Shown one piece after another: positions 26,664 to 37,181 of a stretch of DNA of 64,000 nt (the first letter of the stretch is position 1; the number at the start of each line of letters is the position of its first letter). The position numbers and the translations under genes are program-made. The notes under the pieces are model-generated. The model saw nothing but the letters and a program-made list of their open reading frames with translations. It ran no database searches and was not told where the DNA came from. The stretch spans positions 186,001 through 250,000 of the forward strand of contig NZ_JBPOFB010000004.1 of the NCBI RefSeq assembly GCF_051251565.1, read 5' to 3'. This DNA comes from Marivita sp051251565. Its GTDB lineage: Bacteria > Pseudomonadota > Alphaproteobacteria > Rhodobacterales > Rhodobacteraceae.

Positions 26664-27476
26664 TCAGCTCCGCAAATCCGGCAACGAGATATTGGCGACC
26701 TGTTCGGCAATCGGATCGGTCGACATCGGATGCGTGTCCGCACAATAGCTGTCGGGGTTGAGAAACGGTTCCCATCCCCCGTGACGGTAGAGCTCAAGCC
26801 CCGAGAACGACGCCTTGTAGCCCATCTTGGTGCTGCCGGGTACCCAGTAGCCTAGATAGATATAGGGCAACCCGGCCTCGCGCGCGATCTCGACGTGATC
26901 AAGGATCATGTAGGTGCCTAGGCTTTGGGCTGGTACATCCGGGCTGTAGAATGAATAGACCATGCTCAACCCATCATCGAGCACATCTGTCAGGCACACC
27001 GCCTGCAAGTCGCGCGTTGTATTGTCGGTGTATTCGATCACCCGCGACCGGATTGGAGTTTCCTCGACCATAGCGGCGAAGTCGAACACATCCATATCGG
27101 CCATCCCGCCATCGGCATGGCGCGCGTCAAGATAGGTGCGAAACAGCTCGTACTGGTCTTCGGTGGCCCAGGCGCTGCTGGCGCGGCGGGTCAGGTGCGC
27201 ATTGCGCTTGACCGTGCGCTTTTGACTGCGCGAGAGACGGAAATCTGAAACCGAAATACGCGCCGACAAACAGGCCGCGCAATCCGAACAAGACGGGCGA
27301 TAAAGCACGTTTTGCGAGCGACGAAAGCCCTGCTTTGACAGGCTGTTGTTCAGCTTGTCAGCAGCTTCACCCTGAAGGGCGGTGAACAGCTTGCGTTCCA
27401 TCCGGCCCGGCAAATACGGGCAGGGTTGGGGCGCAGTCACGTAGAACTGCGGCGCAAGTGGCAAGGAGTGGCGCAT
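26664..27476 (-). CDS. bpt: Aspartate/glutamate leucyltransferase (Bpt)
   Basis: Transfers leucine from Leu-tRNA to proteins with N-terminal Asp or Glu, marking them for ClpS/ClpAP degradation. The 270-residue product has the conserved N-terminal YLPGRMERKLFT, the Cys pair in RPSCSDCAACLSARI, and the C-terminal LGYWVPGSTKMGYKASF segment of the family. I chose the second ATG (27476), spaced correctly after GAAGAG; a first ATG lies two codons earlier. Cytoplasmic enzyme. Confidence 0.93.
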   Translation of the reverse strand: MRHSLPLAPQFYVTAPQPCPYLPGRMERKLFTALQGEAADKLNNSLSKQGFRRSQNVLYRPSCSDCAACLSARISVSDFRLSRSQKRTVKRNAHLTRRASSAWATEDQYELFRTYLDARHADGGMADMDVFDFAAMVEETPIRSRVIEYTDNTTRDLQAVCLTDVLDDGLSMVYSFYSPDVPAQSLGTYMILDHVEIAREAGLPYIYLGYWVPGSTKMGYKASFSGLELYRHGGWEPFLNPDSYCADTHPMSTDPIAEQVANISLPDLRS

Positions 27477-27552
27477 GGTCATCTCTTCGTCAGTACGATG
27501 CGACCGTAGCTTAAGCCTTTGGATCAGCCAACCCCCCAGAAAGGGGGACGCT

Positions 27553-28134
27553 TTAGCGTTCGAGGATCAGCTGCCCGTTGTTGATTTCCAAACGGCGAAA
27601 GAGGTGCAGATACTCCATCCCCAAAAGAGATTTGGTCATCTCACCCTCGTTCACAAAGGCCCGCAGGTTGCTGTCGTGAAACGGTCCAAGTGCCACGTCT
27701 TCCAATCTTACAGGCGCAGTGCGCACAAGGCCATTGGCGGTCATAGCTTCCGAATAAAAGATCACATCTTCCTCGTTCAGTCCGATCCGTCTGGCATCCT
27801 CGCGGGTCAAAACCATACTGGTGGCGCCGGTGTCCACGACAAACCGCACCGGCGTCGCGTTGATCTCAAGCGTCAGGTAGTAGTGCCCATCCGGGCTGCG
27901 AGGCACTGCTATGCGGCCTGCGTCAGACATCACCATCTGCTGCGGCTGCACGGTTTGGCGGATGTCCTCCCAAAGGCCCACACCGGCCAGCACGCCCATA
28001 AAGATAAGTCCCCAAAGCGCGGCCTGTTGCAGCGTCTTATTGAGGCTCTGGCGGTTCTGTACGACGAACCAGACCACAAGGGCGGTTGCCAGAATGCCCA
28101 GATAGGCCAGATTGCCGTAGTCCATGCCAGACAT
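27553..28134 (-). CDS. Retropepsin-like aspartic protease (TIGR02281 type)
   Basis: A 193-residue membrane-anchored protein. Two N-terminal transmembrane helices (about 8-25 and 36-55) precede a single-domain clan-AA aspartic protease with the catalytic DTGATSMVLT motif near 104 and GMEYLHLFRRLEI near 173. Such proteins must dimerise to be active. Their target in alphaproteobacteria is unknown. Separated by 76 bp from bpt and 70 bp from marC, all on the minus strand. Confidence 0.85.
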   Translation of the reverse strand: MSGMDYGNLAYLGILATALVVWFVVQNRQSLNKTLQQAALWGLIFMGVLAGVGLWEDIRQTVQPQQMVMSDAGRIAVPRSPDGHYYLTLEINATPVRFVVDTGATSMVLTREDARRIGLNEEDVIFYSEAMTANGLVRTAPVRLEDVALGPFHDSNLRAFVNEGEMTKSLLGMEYLHLFRRLEINNGQLILER

Positions 28135-28204
28135 TGCTCACCCCAAGTTCGTCCCGACCGGTAATGTAGGATTGATAGGGTCGTTTGTGTAGGGCGGGGC
28201 CGCG

Positions 28205-28828
28205 TCAACTTCCTAAGACAAGCCCAAATCCGCGGATACCATCCAGCACGAACTGCACAGACAGCGCCGCCAGCAACATCCCCAAAAGCCGCGTCACCAC
28301 GACAATCCCGGTCTTGCCCAACGCACGCTCGATGACATTGGCGCTTAGGAACATCACAAAGACAATCACCAGAACGCCAACCATCACAGCCAGGATCGAT
28401 GCCATGCCAACGGCCCCCTCTGCCTCGCCTGTGAGCAGGATAATGGACGCAATCGCACCGGGACCGGCAATCAGCGGAATGGCAATTGGAAAGACCGATG
28501 GATCGGGAACATCGTCATGCCCCGCCTGATCCTCGCGCCGTTTTGTGCGACGTTCGAACAACATGTCGAGCGCGGTCAGGAACAACAGAATGCCGCCGGC
28601 GATGCGAAAGGCCGGCATGGAAATCCCGATAAAGCCCAGCACCTGCTCGCCGAAGAATGCGAACAGGAACAGGAGTCCCGCGGCGATGATCGTCGCCCGT
28701 ATCGCAATCGCGCGCCGCTGTTCGGCAGTCATGCCGGGCGTCAATGCAATGAACACCGGGGTCAGGCCGATTGGGTCAATAACCACAAACAGGGTCACAA
28801 AAGCCGAGATGAGAAAAGCGGTGTCCAT
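28205..28828 (-). CDS. MarC family integral membrane protein
   Basis: A 207-residue polytopic inner-membrane protein with six predicted helices and the characteristic start ISAFVTLFVVIDPIGLTPVF. A conserved AGPGAIASIILL segment lies in the second half. MarC was once linked to antibiotic resistance, but its transport role remains unclear. No operon partner is obvious; ABC-F lies upstream. Confidence 0.9.
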   Translation of the reverse strand: MDTAFLISAFVTLFVVIDPIGLTPVFIALTPGMTAEQRRAIAIRATIIAAGLLFLFAFFGEQVLGFIGISMPAFRIAGGILLFLTALDMLFERRTKRREDQAGHDDVPDPSVFPIAIPLIAGPGAIASIILLTGEAEGAVGMASILAVMVGVLVIVFVMFLSANVIERALGKTGIVVVTRLLGMLLAALSVQFVLDGIRGFGLVLGS

Positions 28829-28870
28829 GCCAAAGGCTCAATCATGTTTGCGCAAGCGGTGCAAGTTGGC

Positions 28871-30724
28871 TCAGATCGCCTCTGCCGCCTCAAGCTTTTT
28901 CAATGCCGCTTCCCAAAGGGCTTCGGCCTTGTGCAGCCCTTCCATGACTTCAGCATATTTCTTGTTCCAGGTCTCAAGCTCGCCCTTGCGCCCCGGTTCA
29001 TAAAGCGCCGGGTCAGCCAGCTTTTTCGCCAGCGTTTCGCGCATTCCTTCAATCTTTTCGATCCGCGCTTCGCATTTGCGCACGTCCGCCTTCATCGCCA
29101 GCATCGTGTCTCGGTCAGGCCGGGCAGGGCGCGCGGGTTTGGGCTTTTCTACCTTGGCCGGTTTGTCCGGGGTCAGCAGCATCGTGCGATAGGCGTCCAG
29201 ATCGTCCTCATAAGGCGTGACCGAGCCGTCCTTCACCAGCCACAATCGGTCTGCCACCATCGACAAGAGGTGCATGTCGTGGCTGACCAGAATGACCGCG
29301 CCGGAATAGGCGGTCAGCGCCTCGACCAGCGCTTCGCGGCTTTCGATATCAAGGTGGTTGGTCGGTTCATCAAGGATCAGCAGATGTGGCGCGTCCAGCG
29401 TGGCCAGCAATAGCGACAGACGTGCCTTTTGCCCACCCGACAGCTTGCCCACCACCGTGTCCGCCTGCGCCGCCATCAGGCCAAAGCCGGCAAGCCGCGC
29501 CCGATGCCGTGTTGGCATTTCACCGGGACGGGCGCGCCGCAGGTGATCCAGCGGTGTTTCATCAATATGAAGCTCGTCCACCTGATGCTGGGCAAAGAAC
29601 CCGATGCGCAGCTTCGAGGACCGCGTGATCCGTCCCGCCATCAAGGGCAAACGATCCGATAACAGCTTGGCCAGCGTGGATTTGCCCTGACCGTTCTTGC
29701 CCAAAAGCGCGATCCGGTCGTCCTGATCGATCCGCAGGTCCAGCTTGCGCAGCACCTCGGTGTCCCCATAGCCGGTGACGCCGTTCTCGACCCGGATGAT
29801 TGGCGGCGACAGTTCGTCTGGCTGTGGGAAGCTGAAGACGCGCTTGGCGATGTCTTCGGGCGCGCTGACCATGTCCATGCGTTCGATCATCTTGAGCCGC
29901 GATTGCGCCTGCTTGGCCTTGCTGGCCTTGGCACGGAACCGGTCGACGAAGGACTGAAGATGCGCCACACGCGCCTGTTGTTTCTTGGCGACCGCCGTGG
30001 CCTGCGCGCGCCGCTCTGCGCGCTGGCGGGCGAATTGGTCATACGGGCCTTGGTAATAGGTCAATTGCCGCTCTTCGAGGTGCAGGATCGACCCCACCGC
30101 CCGGTTCAGCAAGCCCCGGTCGTGGCTGATTACGATGACAGTGTAGGGGTATTTCGCCAGATAACTTTCGAGCCACAACGCCCCTTCAAGATCAAGATAG
30201 TTGGTCGGCTCATCCAGCAGCAACAGATCGGGCTGCGAGAACAGCACCCCGGCCAAGGCAACCCGCATCCGCCACCCACCGGAAAAGGCCGAACAGGGCA
30301 TCTGCTGATCGGCATCGTCAAAGCCCAGACCCTTGAGGATCGCCGCCGCACGGGCCTCGGCGGACCACGCGTCAATATCGGCCAGCCGCGTCTGCACCTC
30401 GGCAATGCGCGCGCCGTCCGTGGCGGCCTCGGCCTCGGCCATCAGGGCCGCACGCTCGGTGTCGGCCTCAAGCACAGTGTTTAGCAGCGAAATGTCCGAT
30501 CCGGGCACTTCTTGGCTCACGCCGCCAATGCGTGCGCCGCGCGGCACCGAAATCGCGCCGCCCTCCAAAGCCAGTTCGCCCCGGATCAACCGGAACAGCG
30601 TGGTCTTGCCCGCACCGTTGGGGCCGACAAGGCCGACCTTGTGACCATCAGGAATGACCGCCGATGCTTCTTCGAACAAGGGACGACCGTCTACCGCGTA
30701 GGTGATATCTTCAATCTTCAACAT
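28871..30724 (-). CDS. ABC-F family ATPase (Uup/YheS-like)
   Basis: A 617-residue soluble protein with two tandem ATP-binding cassettes and no membrane domain, acting on ribosomes. Walker A motifs are GPNGAGKTT and GKNGQGKST, the Walker B motifs LLLLDEPTNYLD and LLILDEPTNHLD, and the signatures FSGGW and LSGGQKARL. The linker with charged helices is present. The C-terminal extension (about 560-617) is a coiled coil rich in Lys/Glu, as in Uup. Which subgroup it belongs to is uncertain. Divergent from ndk. Confidence 0.92.
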   Translation of the reverse strand: MLKIEDITYAVDGRPLFEEASAVIPDGHKVGLVGPNGAGKTTLFRLIRGELALEGGAISVPRGARIGGVSQEVPGSDISLLNTVLEADTERAALMAEAEAATDGARIAEVQTRLADIDAWSAEARAAAILKGLGFDDADQQMPCSAFSGGWRMRVALAGVLFSQPDLLLLDEPTNYLDLEGALWLESYLAKYPYTVIVISHDRGLLNRAVGSILHLEERQLTYYQGPYDQFARQRAERRAQATAVAKKQQARVAHLQSFVDRFRAKASKAKQAQSRLKMIERMDMVSAPEDIAKRVFSFPQPDELSPPIIRVENGVTGYGDTEVLRKLDLRIDQDDRIALLGKNGQGKSTLAKLLSDRLPLMAGRITRSSKLRIGFFAQHQVDELHIDETPLDHLRRARPGEMPTRHRARLAGFGLMAAQADTVVGKLSGGQKARLSLLLATLDAPHLLILDEPTNHLDIESREALVEALTAYSGAVILVSHDMHLLSMVADRLWLVKDGSVTPYEDDLDAYRTMLLTPDKPAKVEKPKPARPARPDRDTMLAMKADVRKCEARIEKIEGMRETLAKKLADPALYEPGRKGELETWNKKYAEVMEGLHKAEALWEAALKKLEAAEAI

Positions 30725-30777
30725 GGCACGCCCTTACCAACGCCAAACGCAACAAACCAGCGCCCATATCTTCTCGG

Positions 30778-30858
30778 GTTCAAAAATATCCCGGGAGTTT
30801 GAGGGCAGAGCCCTCAAATCCTTGCAGGGCAAGGATGCAAAGCCCCTGCAAGGGCTTT
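30778..30858. repeat. Dispersed intergenic repeat, copy 3, with three hairpins
   Basis: The block begins with a sequence related to copy 1, AAATATCCCGGGAGTTTG, and contains three successive perfect stems: TTTGAGGGC/GCCCTCAAA (30798-30818), ATCCTTG/CAAGGAT (30818-30836) and AAAGCCC/GGGCTTT (30839-30858). It lies in the 193-bp divergent region between ABC-F and ndk, so the hairpins would be in the leader of ndk or upstream of it. Confidence 0.65.
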
Positions 30859-30917
30859 CCAACGCGAAACCTGCATGCTAACGGGCGCGCAATCATTCAC
30901 TCAACGGAGCGACCAAC

Positions 30918-31340
30918 ATGGCCCTCGAACGCACATTCTCGATCATCAAACCCGACGCAACACGCCGCAACCTGACTGGCAAAATCAATGCCAAGTTCGA
31001 AGACGCTGGTCTGCGCATCGTCGCGCAAAAGCGCATCCACCTGACCAAGGCGCAGGCAGGCCAGTTCTACGCGGTCCACGCTGAACGCCCCTTCTATGAC
31101 GAGCTGTGCGAGTTCATGGCGTCCGAGCCGGTTGTGGTTCAGGTGCTCGAAGGCGAAGGCGCGATTGCCAAGAACCGCGAAGTCATGGGCGCCACGAACC
31201 CCGCAGACGCAGCCGCTGGCACCATCCGTGCAGAATTCGCTGAATCCGTTGGCGAAAACTCGGTCCACGGGTCCGACGCACCGGAAACAGCCGCAGAAGA
31301 AATTGCGTTTTTCTTCTCGGGTCTCGAACTGGTCGGCTAA
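30918..31340 (+). CDS. ndk: Nucleoside diphosphate kinase
   Basis: Balances cellular nucleoside triphosphates by phosphate transfer through a histidine intermediate. The 140-residue product has the phosphorylated His117 in NSVHGSD and the family start ERTFSIIKPDATRRN. It follows the divergent ABC-F gene with a hairpin-rich leader. A strong terminator follows. Confidence 0.98.
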   Translation: MALERTFSIIKPDATRRNLTGKINAKFEDAGLRIVAQKRIHLTKAQAGQFYAVHAERPFYDELCEFMASEPVVVQVLEGEGAIAKNREVMGATNPADAAAGTIRAEFAESVGENSVHGSDAPETAAEEIAFFFSGLELVG

Positions 31341-31376
31341 AGTTGGGGGCGTGCTTACACGCACCGTTCAATGCGT

Positions 31377-31402
31377 AAGGCCGGGCCGGTGTGCCCGGCC
31401 TT
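31377..31402. terminator. Bidirectional terminator after ndk
   Basis: AAGGCCGGGC (31377-31386) pairs perfectly with GCCCGGCCTT (31393-31402), then ATCGTTT. It overlaps the stop codon of the converging TfoX-like gene. Confidence 0.8.
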
Positions 31403-31739
31403 ATCGTTTCAGCCTCACTCCAATCTCGTCCATGAACCGCTCGATCCCGGACGGCACACCGTCTGACCGCGCGGCCACTTCGGCCTTGATGGCATCGAAC
31501 CTGACCCGCAGGGCCTTTTTCTCGTCGCCCTTGCAATCGTTCCAGGGCCGTCCCTGCAATGCCATGTGCAACACATAAAACCCGATGAAATGCGGCTGCG
31601 TGCCCGATAGCAAAAGCCTGAGATAGGCTGCATCCGCGCCGATCTCGCGCAGGGCCTCTGCTGATGTGATACCAGCCTTGGCGCAGGCCTCTTCCATCGC
31701 AGGCCCGAGATTGCGGATGGAGGAGACCGGCTCTGCCAT
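31401..31739 (-). CDS. TfoX C-terminal domain-like protein
   Basis: A 112-residue protein matching the C-terminal domain of TfoX/Sxy competence regulators, seen in GPAMEEACAKAGITSAEALR and the Gly-rich turn that follows. Whether it regulates anything is unknown. Its ATG overlaps the stop of the upstream aminotransferase gene (ATGA), so the two are translationally coupled. The longer reading frame upstream is the neighbour's sequence in another frame. Confidence 0.75.
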   Translation of the reverse strand: MAEPVSSIRNLGPAMEEACAKAGITSAEALREIGADAAYLRLLLSGTQPHFIGFYVLHMALQGRPWNDCKGDEKKALRVRFDAIKAEVAARSDGVPSGIERFMDEIGVRLKR

Positions 31740-32920
31740 CACGCCGCTTTGGCCAACCCGGCAGCAAAGTCGCACAGGCTGCGCAAGGCGGTCTCGAACC
31801 GCGCGTCATCTACAGTCATGGCAACCCGCACATGGCCCGCCGCTGACGCGCCAAAGCTTTCGCCCGGCATCACTGCAATCGCGCATGTGTCCAACAATGC
31901 ATTGGCAAAGCCCTCGCCAGACAGGCCCGTGGCGCGCACATCCAGCATCACATACATCGCGCCTTGTGCCGGGATCATCCGCACCACTTGCTGTTCGCCC
32001 AACATCCGCTCCGCAATCGCACGCCGGCGCTGGAACGGGGCCGCAATTTCGGCTTCAAGTTCTGCACCCGCGCGCAAACCGAACAAGGCGGCGTCCTGAA
32101 TATAGCCGGGCACGCCGTAGGTGGTGTTGGTCGCCAGATCGATCAGACTTTCGATGGCCACCTCTGGTCCAACGATCCAGCCGATGCGGCTGCCGGTCAT
32201 GGCATGGCTTTTCGACATTGACCCGATCACCAATGTGCGTTCGGCCATTGCGGGCAGGGCGCGGGGCGACAGATGCGCTCCGTCCCAGACTTGCGTGTCA
32301 TAGACCTCGTCCGAGATCAGCCACATGTCCCGCGCGCGCACCACATCGGCGATCCCTTGCAATGTCGCGCGCGGATAGACTGCGCCTGTGGGGTTGTTCG
32401 GTGTGTTGATCAGCAAAGACGCGGCACCCTCGCAGGCCGCCTCCAGCGCCACCCGTTCTGGCAAGAACCCTTGCGAGGACCGCGTGGCCACGACGCGCGG
32501 CTGCGCGCCGGCGGCGCGAACCACACCGGGATAGGTGGCGTAATACGGGTCGACATAGACAGCGATGTCTCCGGGCGCGCAGACCGCCATATGAGCGGCA
32601 AAAAGCCCCGCCTGACCGCCGGGGGTGATCAGCACGTTCTCACGCAGGGTCGGCACGCCGGACCGTGCCTGTACCCGTGTGGCCACTTCGTCGCGCAGCG
32701 CCGCGATGCCGGGAACCAGCGCGTATCCGGTGTGGCCGCCTAGGGCGCTCTGGTGCATTGCGTTCAGGATCGACGGATCGGTGCGGATGTCATGTTCGCC
32801 AATGGTCAGTTCGGTCACGTCATGCCCCGCCGCCACCATCGCGCGGGCGCGGTAAAACACATCCCATCCGTCTGATCCGTCTCCGTTCAACGTGGTGATG
32901 CGGTGTGACAAGGCTGGCAT
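31739..32920 (-). CDS. Class I/II PLP-dependent aminotransferase
   Basis: A 393-residue aminotransferase with NTPNNPTGAVYP near 170, SDEVYDTQVW near 205, and the PLP lysine region GSMSKSHAMTGSRIGW near 240. GGAGAGCCCT precedes ATG at 32920; an upstream in-frame Met lies 40 codons earlier but without a ribosome binding site. Related to, but distinct from, the enzyme at 8171. Couples to the TfoX-like gene downstream. Substrate unknown. Confidence 0.9.
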   Translation of the reverse strand: MPALSHRITTLNGDGSDGWDVFYRARAMVAAGHDVTELTIGEHDIRTDPSILNAMHQSALGGHTGYALVPGIAALRDEVATRVQARSGVPTLRENVLITPGGQAGLFAAHMAVCAPGDIAVYVDPYYATYPGVVRAAGAQPRVVATRSSQGFLPERVALEAACEGAASLLINTPNNPTGAVYPRATLQGIADVVRARDMWLISDEVYDTQVWDGAHLSPRALPAMAERTLVIGSMSKSHAMTGSRIGWIVGPEVAIESLIDLATNTTYGVPGYIQDAALFGLRAGAELEAEIAAPFQRRRAIAERMLGEQQVVRMIPAQGAMYVMLDVRATGLSGEGFANALLDTCAIAVMPGESFGASAAGHVRVAMTVDDARFETALRSLCDFAAGLAKAA

Positions 32921-33187
32921 AGGGCTCTCCGAATGGTTCCTCCTGTCCTGCCAGAGCGGGTGACCGAGAGTCCAGATCGAACAGGTGTGACCGCAGCCGT
33001 TGCAAAACGGCTTGTGCGCAAAATTCTTGACCGCAAGCATGGAATCCGGATACCCCGTTCACATGACCCGTATCGCAACACACATTCGCTGCATTACCCG
33101 CTAATCCATTTGGCGGGCCGGTCTTCTATTCCCATCTTTAGATGAAGTTGCTACTCCCGCCGCAATCCCGGCCCGCGAGGAGCACCC

Positions 33188-34603
<1,416 letters not shown>

Positions 34604-34627
34604 ACCCCTGCGATTCAAACCACTCCG

Positions 34628-34704
34628 CCCGGCGGCACGCCGGGCAGCCCCCGACCGCCCCCATGGGCGGGGGCTTCTCCCCCGCCCGCGGCCGGGGGCT
34701 GCCC
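34628..34704. repeat. Nested GC-rich inverted repeats between cysS and cimA
   Basis: Stems: CCCGGCG/CGCCGGG (34628-34644), a 12-bp outer pair GGGCAGCCCCCG/CGGGGGCTGCCC (34642-34653 and 34693-34704), and an inner 9-bp pair GGGCGGGGG/CCCCCGCCC (34665-34687). They could form a cruciform or a strong terminator, but no T-run is present. Confidence 0.7.
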
Positions 34705-34778
34705 TTTGCACGTTGCGTCGACGGTAAAGACAAGGCTTCAGGGTCGGGCGCGGCCCTCTGTTCTACAGGGACGATCCG

Positions 34779-36398
34779 ATGACCAAAATCCGCCTCACCC
34801 TTTACGACACCACGCTCCGCGACGGACAGCAAACGCAGGGTGTGCAGTTCTCGACCCCCGAAAAGCATCGCATTGTCGCCGCGCTCGACGCCCTCGGTAT
34901 CGACTATGTCGAAGGCGGCTGGCCGGGTGCAAACCCCACCGACAGCGCGTTTTTCGATGAGGTCGGGCACACGAAAGCCACTGTCACCGCTTTTGGTATG
35001 ACCAAACGCGCGGGCCGGTCTGCGGACAATGATGATGTGCTGGCAGCGGTCATGAATGCGGGCACGCAGGCTGTCTGTCTAGTGGGCAAGACGCATGATT
35101 TCCACGTCACCGCAGCGCTTGGCATCACGCTGGATGAAAACGTCGAAAACATCCGCGCGTCCATCGCGCATGTCGTGGCGCAGGGGCGCGAGGCGCTGTT
35201 TGACGCTGAACACTTCTTTGACGGCTACAAAGCGAATCCAGATTACGCGCTGACCTGCCTAGGCGCGGCCCATGACGCGGGCGCGCGCTGGGTGGTGCTG
35301 TGCGACACCAATGGCGGCGCGCTGCCCTCCGAGGTGGGACGGATCACCCAAGCAGTGATCGAAAGCGGCATTCCCGGCGATCATGTGGGCATCCACACCC
35401 ACAACGACACCGAAATGGCCGTGGCCGCCACACTGGCCGCCGTCGATGCCGGTGCGCGCCAGATCCAGGGCACGCTGAACGGCTTGGGCGAACGCTGCGG
35501 CAATGCCAACCTGACCGCGCTGATCCCAACACTGCTGCTCAAGGAACCCTACGCCAGCAGCTATGAGACCGGGGTCACGCCTGAAGCGCTGGACGGGATG
35601 ACCCGGATCAGCCGGATGCTGGACGAGATCCTGAACCGCGTGCCGCTGAAGCAGGCGGCGTATGTCGGATCGTCGGCCTTTGCCCACAAGGCGGGTCTGC
35701 ATGCCAGCGCGATCCTCAAGGATCCGACAACCTATGAACATATCGACCCCGCACAAGTGGGCAATCGCCGGGTGATCCCGATGTCCAATCAGGCAGGCCA
35801 GTCCAACCTGCGCCGTCGCCTGTCCGAGGCGGGGATCACGATCAAAGACAAAGACCCCGCGCTGGCCCGCATCCTTGACCGGATCAAGGCGCGCGAGGCC
35901 GAAGGCTATTCCTACGACACGGCACAGGCGAGTTTCGAATTGCTGGCGCGCGAAGAGTTGGGGCAATTGCCCGACTTCTTCGAGGTCAAGCGCTACCGCG
36001 TGACTGTGGAGCGGCGGAAGAACAAATACAACAAGATGATTTCGCATTCCGAGGCGGTTGTTGTCGTCAAAGTCGGGGACGAAAAGAAACTGTCGGTGAG
36101 CGAGTCGATGGACGAGCTGGGCAATGACCGCGGGCCGGTGAATGCGCTGTCCAAGGCGCTGGCCAAGGATCTCGGGCCCTATCAGGACATCATCGACGAT
36201 CTGCGTCTGGTGGATTTCAAGGTCCGCATCACCCAAGGCGGCACCGAAGCCGTGACCCGCGTGATCATCGACAGCGAAGACGGGCAGGGGCGGCGCTGGT
36301 CCACCGTGGGCGTCAGCGCCAACATCATCGACGCGTCCTTCGAGGCGCTGCTGGATGCGGTGCGCTGGAAACTGGTGCGGGACACGCACCCGACATGA
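34779..36398 (+). CDS. cimA: (R)-citramalate synthase
   Basis: Makes citramalate from pyruvate and acetyl-CoA, a threonine-independent route to 2-ketobutyrate and isoleucine. The 539 residues show the DRE-TIM metal/catalytic motif DTTLRDGQQ near 8, HTHNDTEMAV and GTLNGLGERCGNANL near 225, and a C-terminal LeuA-type regulatory domain (about 390-520), where isoleucine would inhibit. AGGGACGATCCG precedes the ATG. It feeds the ilvIN enzyme elsewhere in this window. The stop overlaps the next gene by ATGA. Confidence 0.95.
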   Translation: MTKIRLTLYDTTLRDGQQTQGVQFSTPEKHRIVAALDALGIDYVEGGWPGANPTDSAFFDEVGHTKATVTAFGMTKRAGRSADNDDVLAAVMNAGTQAVCLVGKTHDFHVTAALGITLDENVENIRASIAHVVAQGREALFDAEHFFDGYKANPDYALTCLGAAHDAGARWVVLCDTNGGALPSEVGRITQAVIESGIPGDHVGIHTHNDTEMAVAATLAAVDAGARQIQGTLNGLGERCGNANLTALIPTLLLKEPYASSYETGVTPEALDGMTRISRMLDEILNRVPLKQAAYVGSSAFAHKAGLHASAILKDPTTYEHIDPAQVGNRRVIPMSNQAGQSNLRRRLSEAGITIKDKDPALARILDRIKAREAEGYSYDTAQASFELLAREELGQLPDFFEVKRYRVTVERRKNKYNKMISHSEAVVVVKVGDEKKLSVSESMDELGNDRGPVNALSKALAKDLGPYQDIIDDLRLVDFKVRITQGGTEAVTRVIIDSEDGQGRRWSTVGVSANIIDASFEALLDAVRWKLVRDTHPT

Positions 36399-37171
36399 GC
36401 TTTGACGTCGATCTGATCGCCTGTGCGCAACTGGTGGAACGCGGTGATCCCGACCGCTTTGCCGCCACGATGGCCGCGCCTGTGGCTGTGCGCAAAGTGC
36501 TGTTCCCGATCTATGCCTTCAACGTCGAGGTGTCGCGGGCGCCATGGGTGACGCAAGAGGCGATCATCGCCGAGATGCGGTTGCAATGGTGGGCAGACGC
36601 GCTTGAGGAAATCGCAAGCGGTGGACTGGTTCGGCGGCACGAGGTTGTCACCTCGCTCGCGCATGTGCTTGACGCGCCAGCCGCGCGGATCTTGCAGCGG
36701 GCGGTTCAGGCGCGGCTTTGGGACGTTTATCGTGATCCATTTGAAGATGATGCCGCATTTTCAAAATATATCGAAGACACAGCCGCCTCCTTGCTGCTGG
36801 CCGCATCGCAGGCCCTCACCGGCACCGCGCCTGTCGCGCTGCGTGATCTGGGCTATGCCATGGGTCTCGCGCAGTTCTTGCGTGCGGTGCCAGAGCTGGA
36901 ACGGCTCGGGCGCAGGCCTCTTGTTGATGGGCGGCCCGAGGCGGTTCGGGCGCTGGCCACTGAAGGATTTGACCGTTTGGTAAAATCCCGCAAGGCACGG
37001 GCGACGATCCCCTTGGCTGCCCGGCCGGTGACTTTGGCTGCCTGGCAGGCAGGACCGATCCTGACACAGGCCAAAACCGATCCGCGCCGTGTGACCGATG
37101 GCACTTTGGGCAGCTCTGAGGCGGCCAAGAAAGCCCGGCTGATGTGGCAGGCCATGTCGGGGCGCTGGTAG
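36395..37171 (+). CDS. Squalene/phytoene synthase-family protein (NDUFAF6-like)
   Basis: A 258-residue member of the isoprenoid synthase fold, resembling the NDUFAF6 group. The segment RLQWWADALEEI (near 48) occurs where true synthases have their helix with an Asp-rich DxxxD site, but the paired DxxxD motifs are not visible, so catalysis is doubtful. The mitochondrial homologue assists complex I assembly; a similar job here is inferred only from that resemblance. Overlaps cimA by ATGA. Converges with the MFS gene. Confidence 0.75.
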   Translation: MSFDVDLIACAQLVERGDPDRFAATMAAPVAVRKVLFPIYAFNVEVSRAPWVTQEAIIAEMRLQWWADALEEIASGGLVRRHEVVTSLAHVLDAPAARILQRAVQARLWDVYRDPFEDDAAFSKYIEDTAASLLLAASQALTGTAPVALRDLGYAMGLAQFLRAVPELERLGRRPLVDGRPEAVRALATEGFDRLVKSRKARATIPLAARPVTLAAWQAGPILTQAKTDPRRVTDGTLGSSEAAKKARLMWQAMSGRW

Positions 37172-37181
37172 GTCGGGTGGC

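Noticed and set aside
30798..30858. Three hairpins read as terminators
   Set aside because: They lie in a divergent promoter region and no T-run follows any of them.
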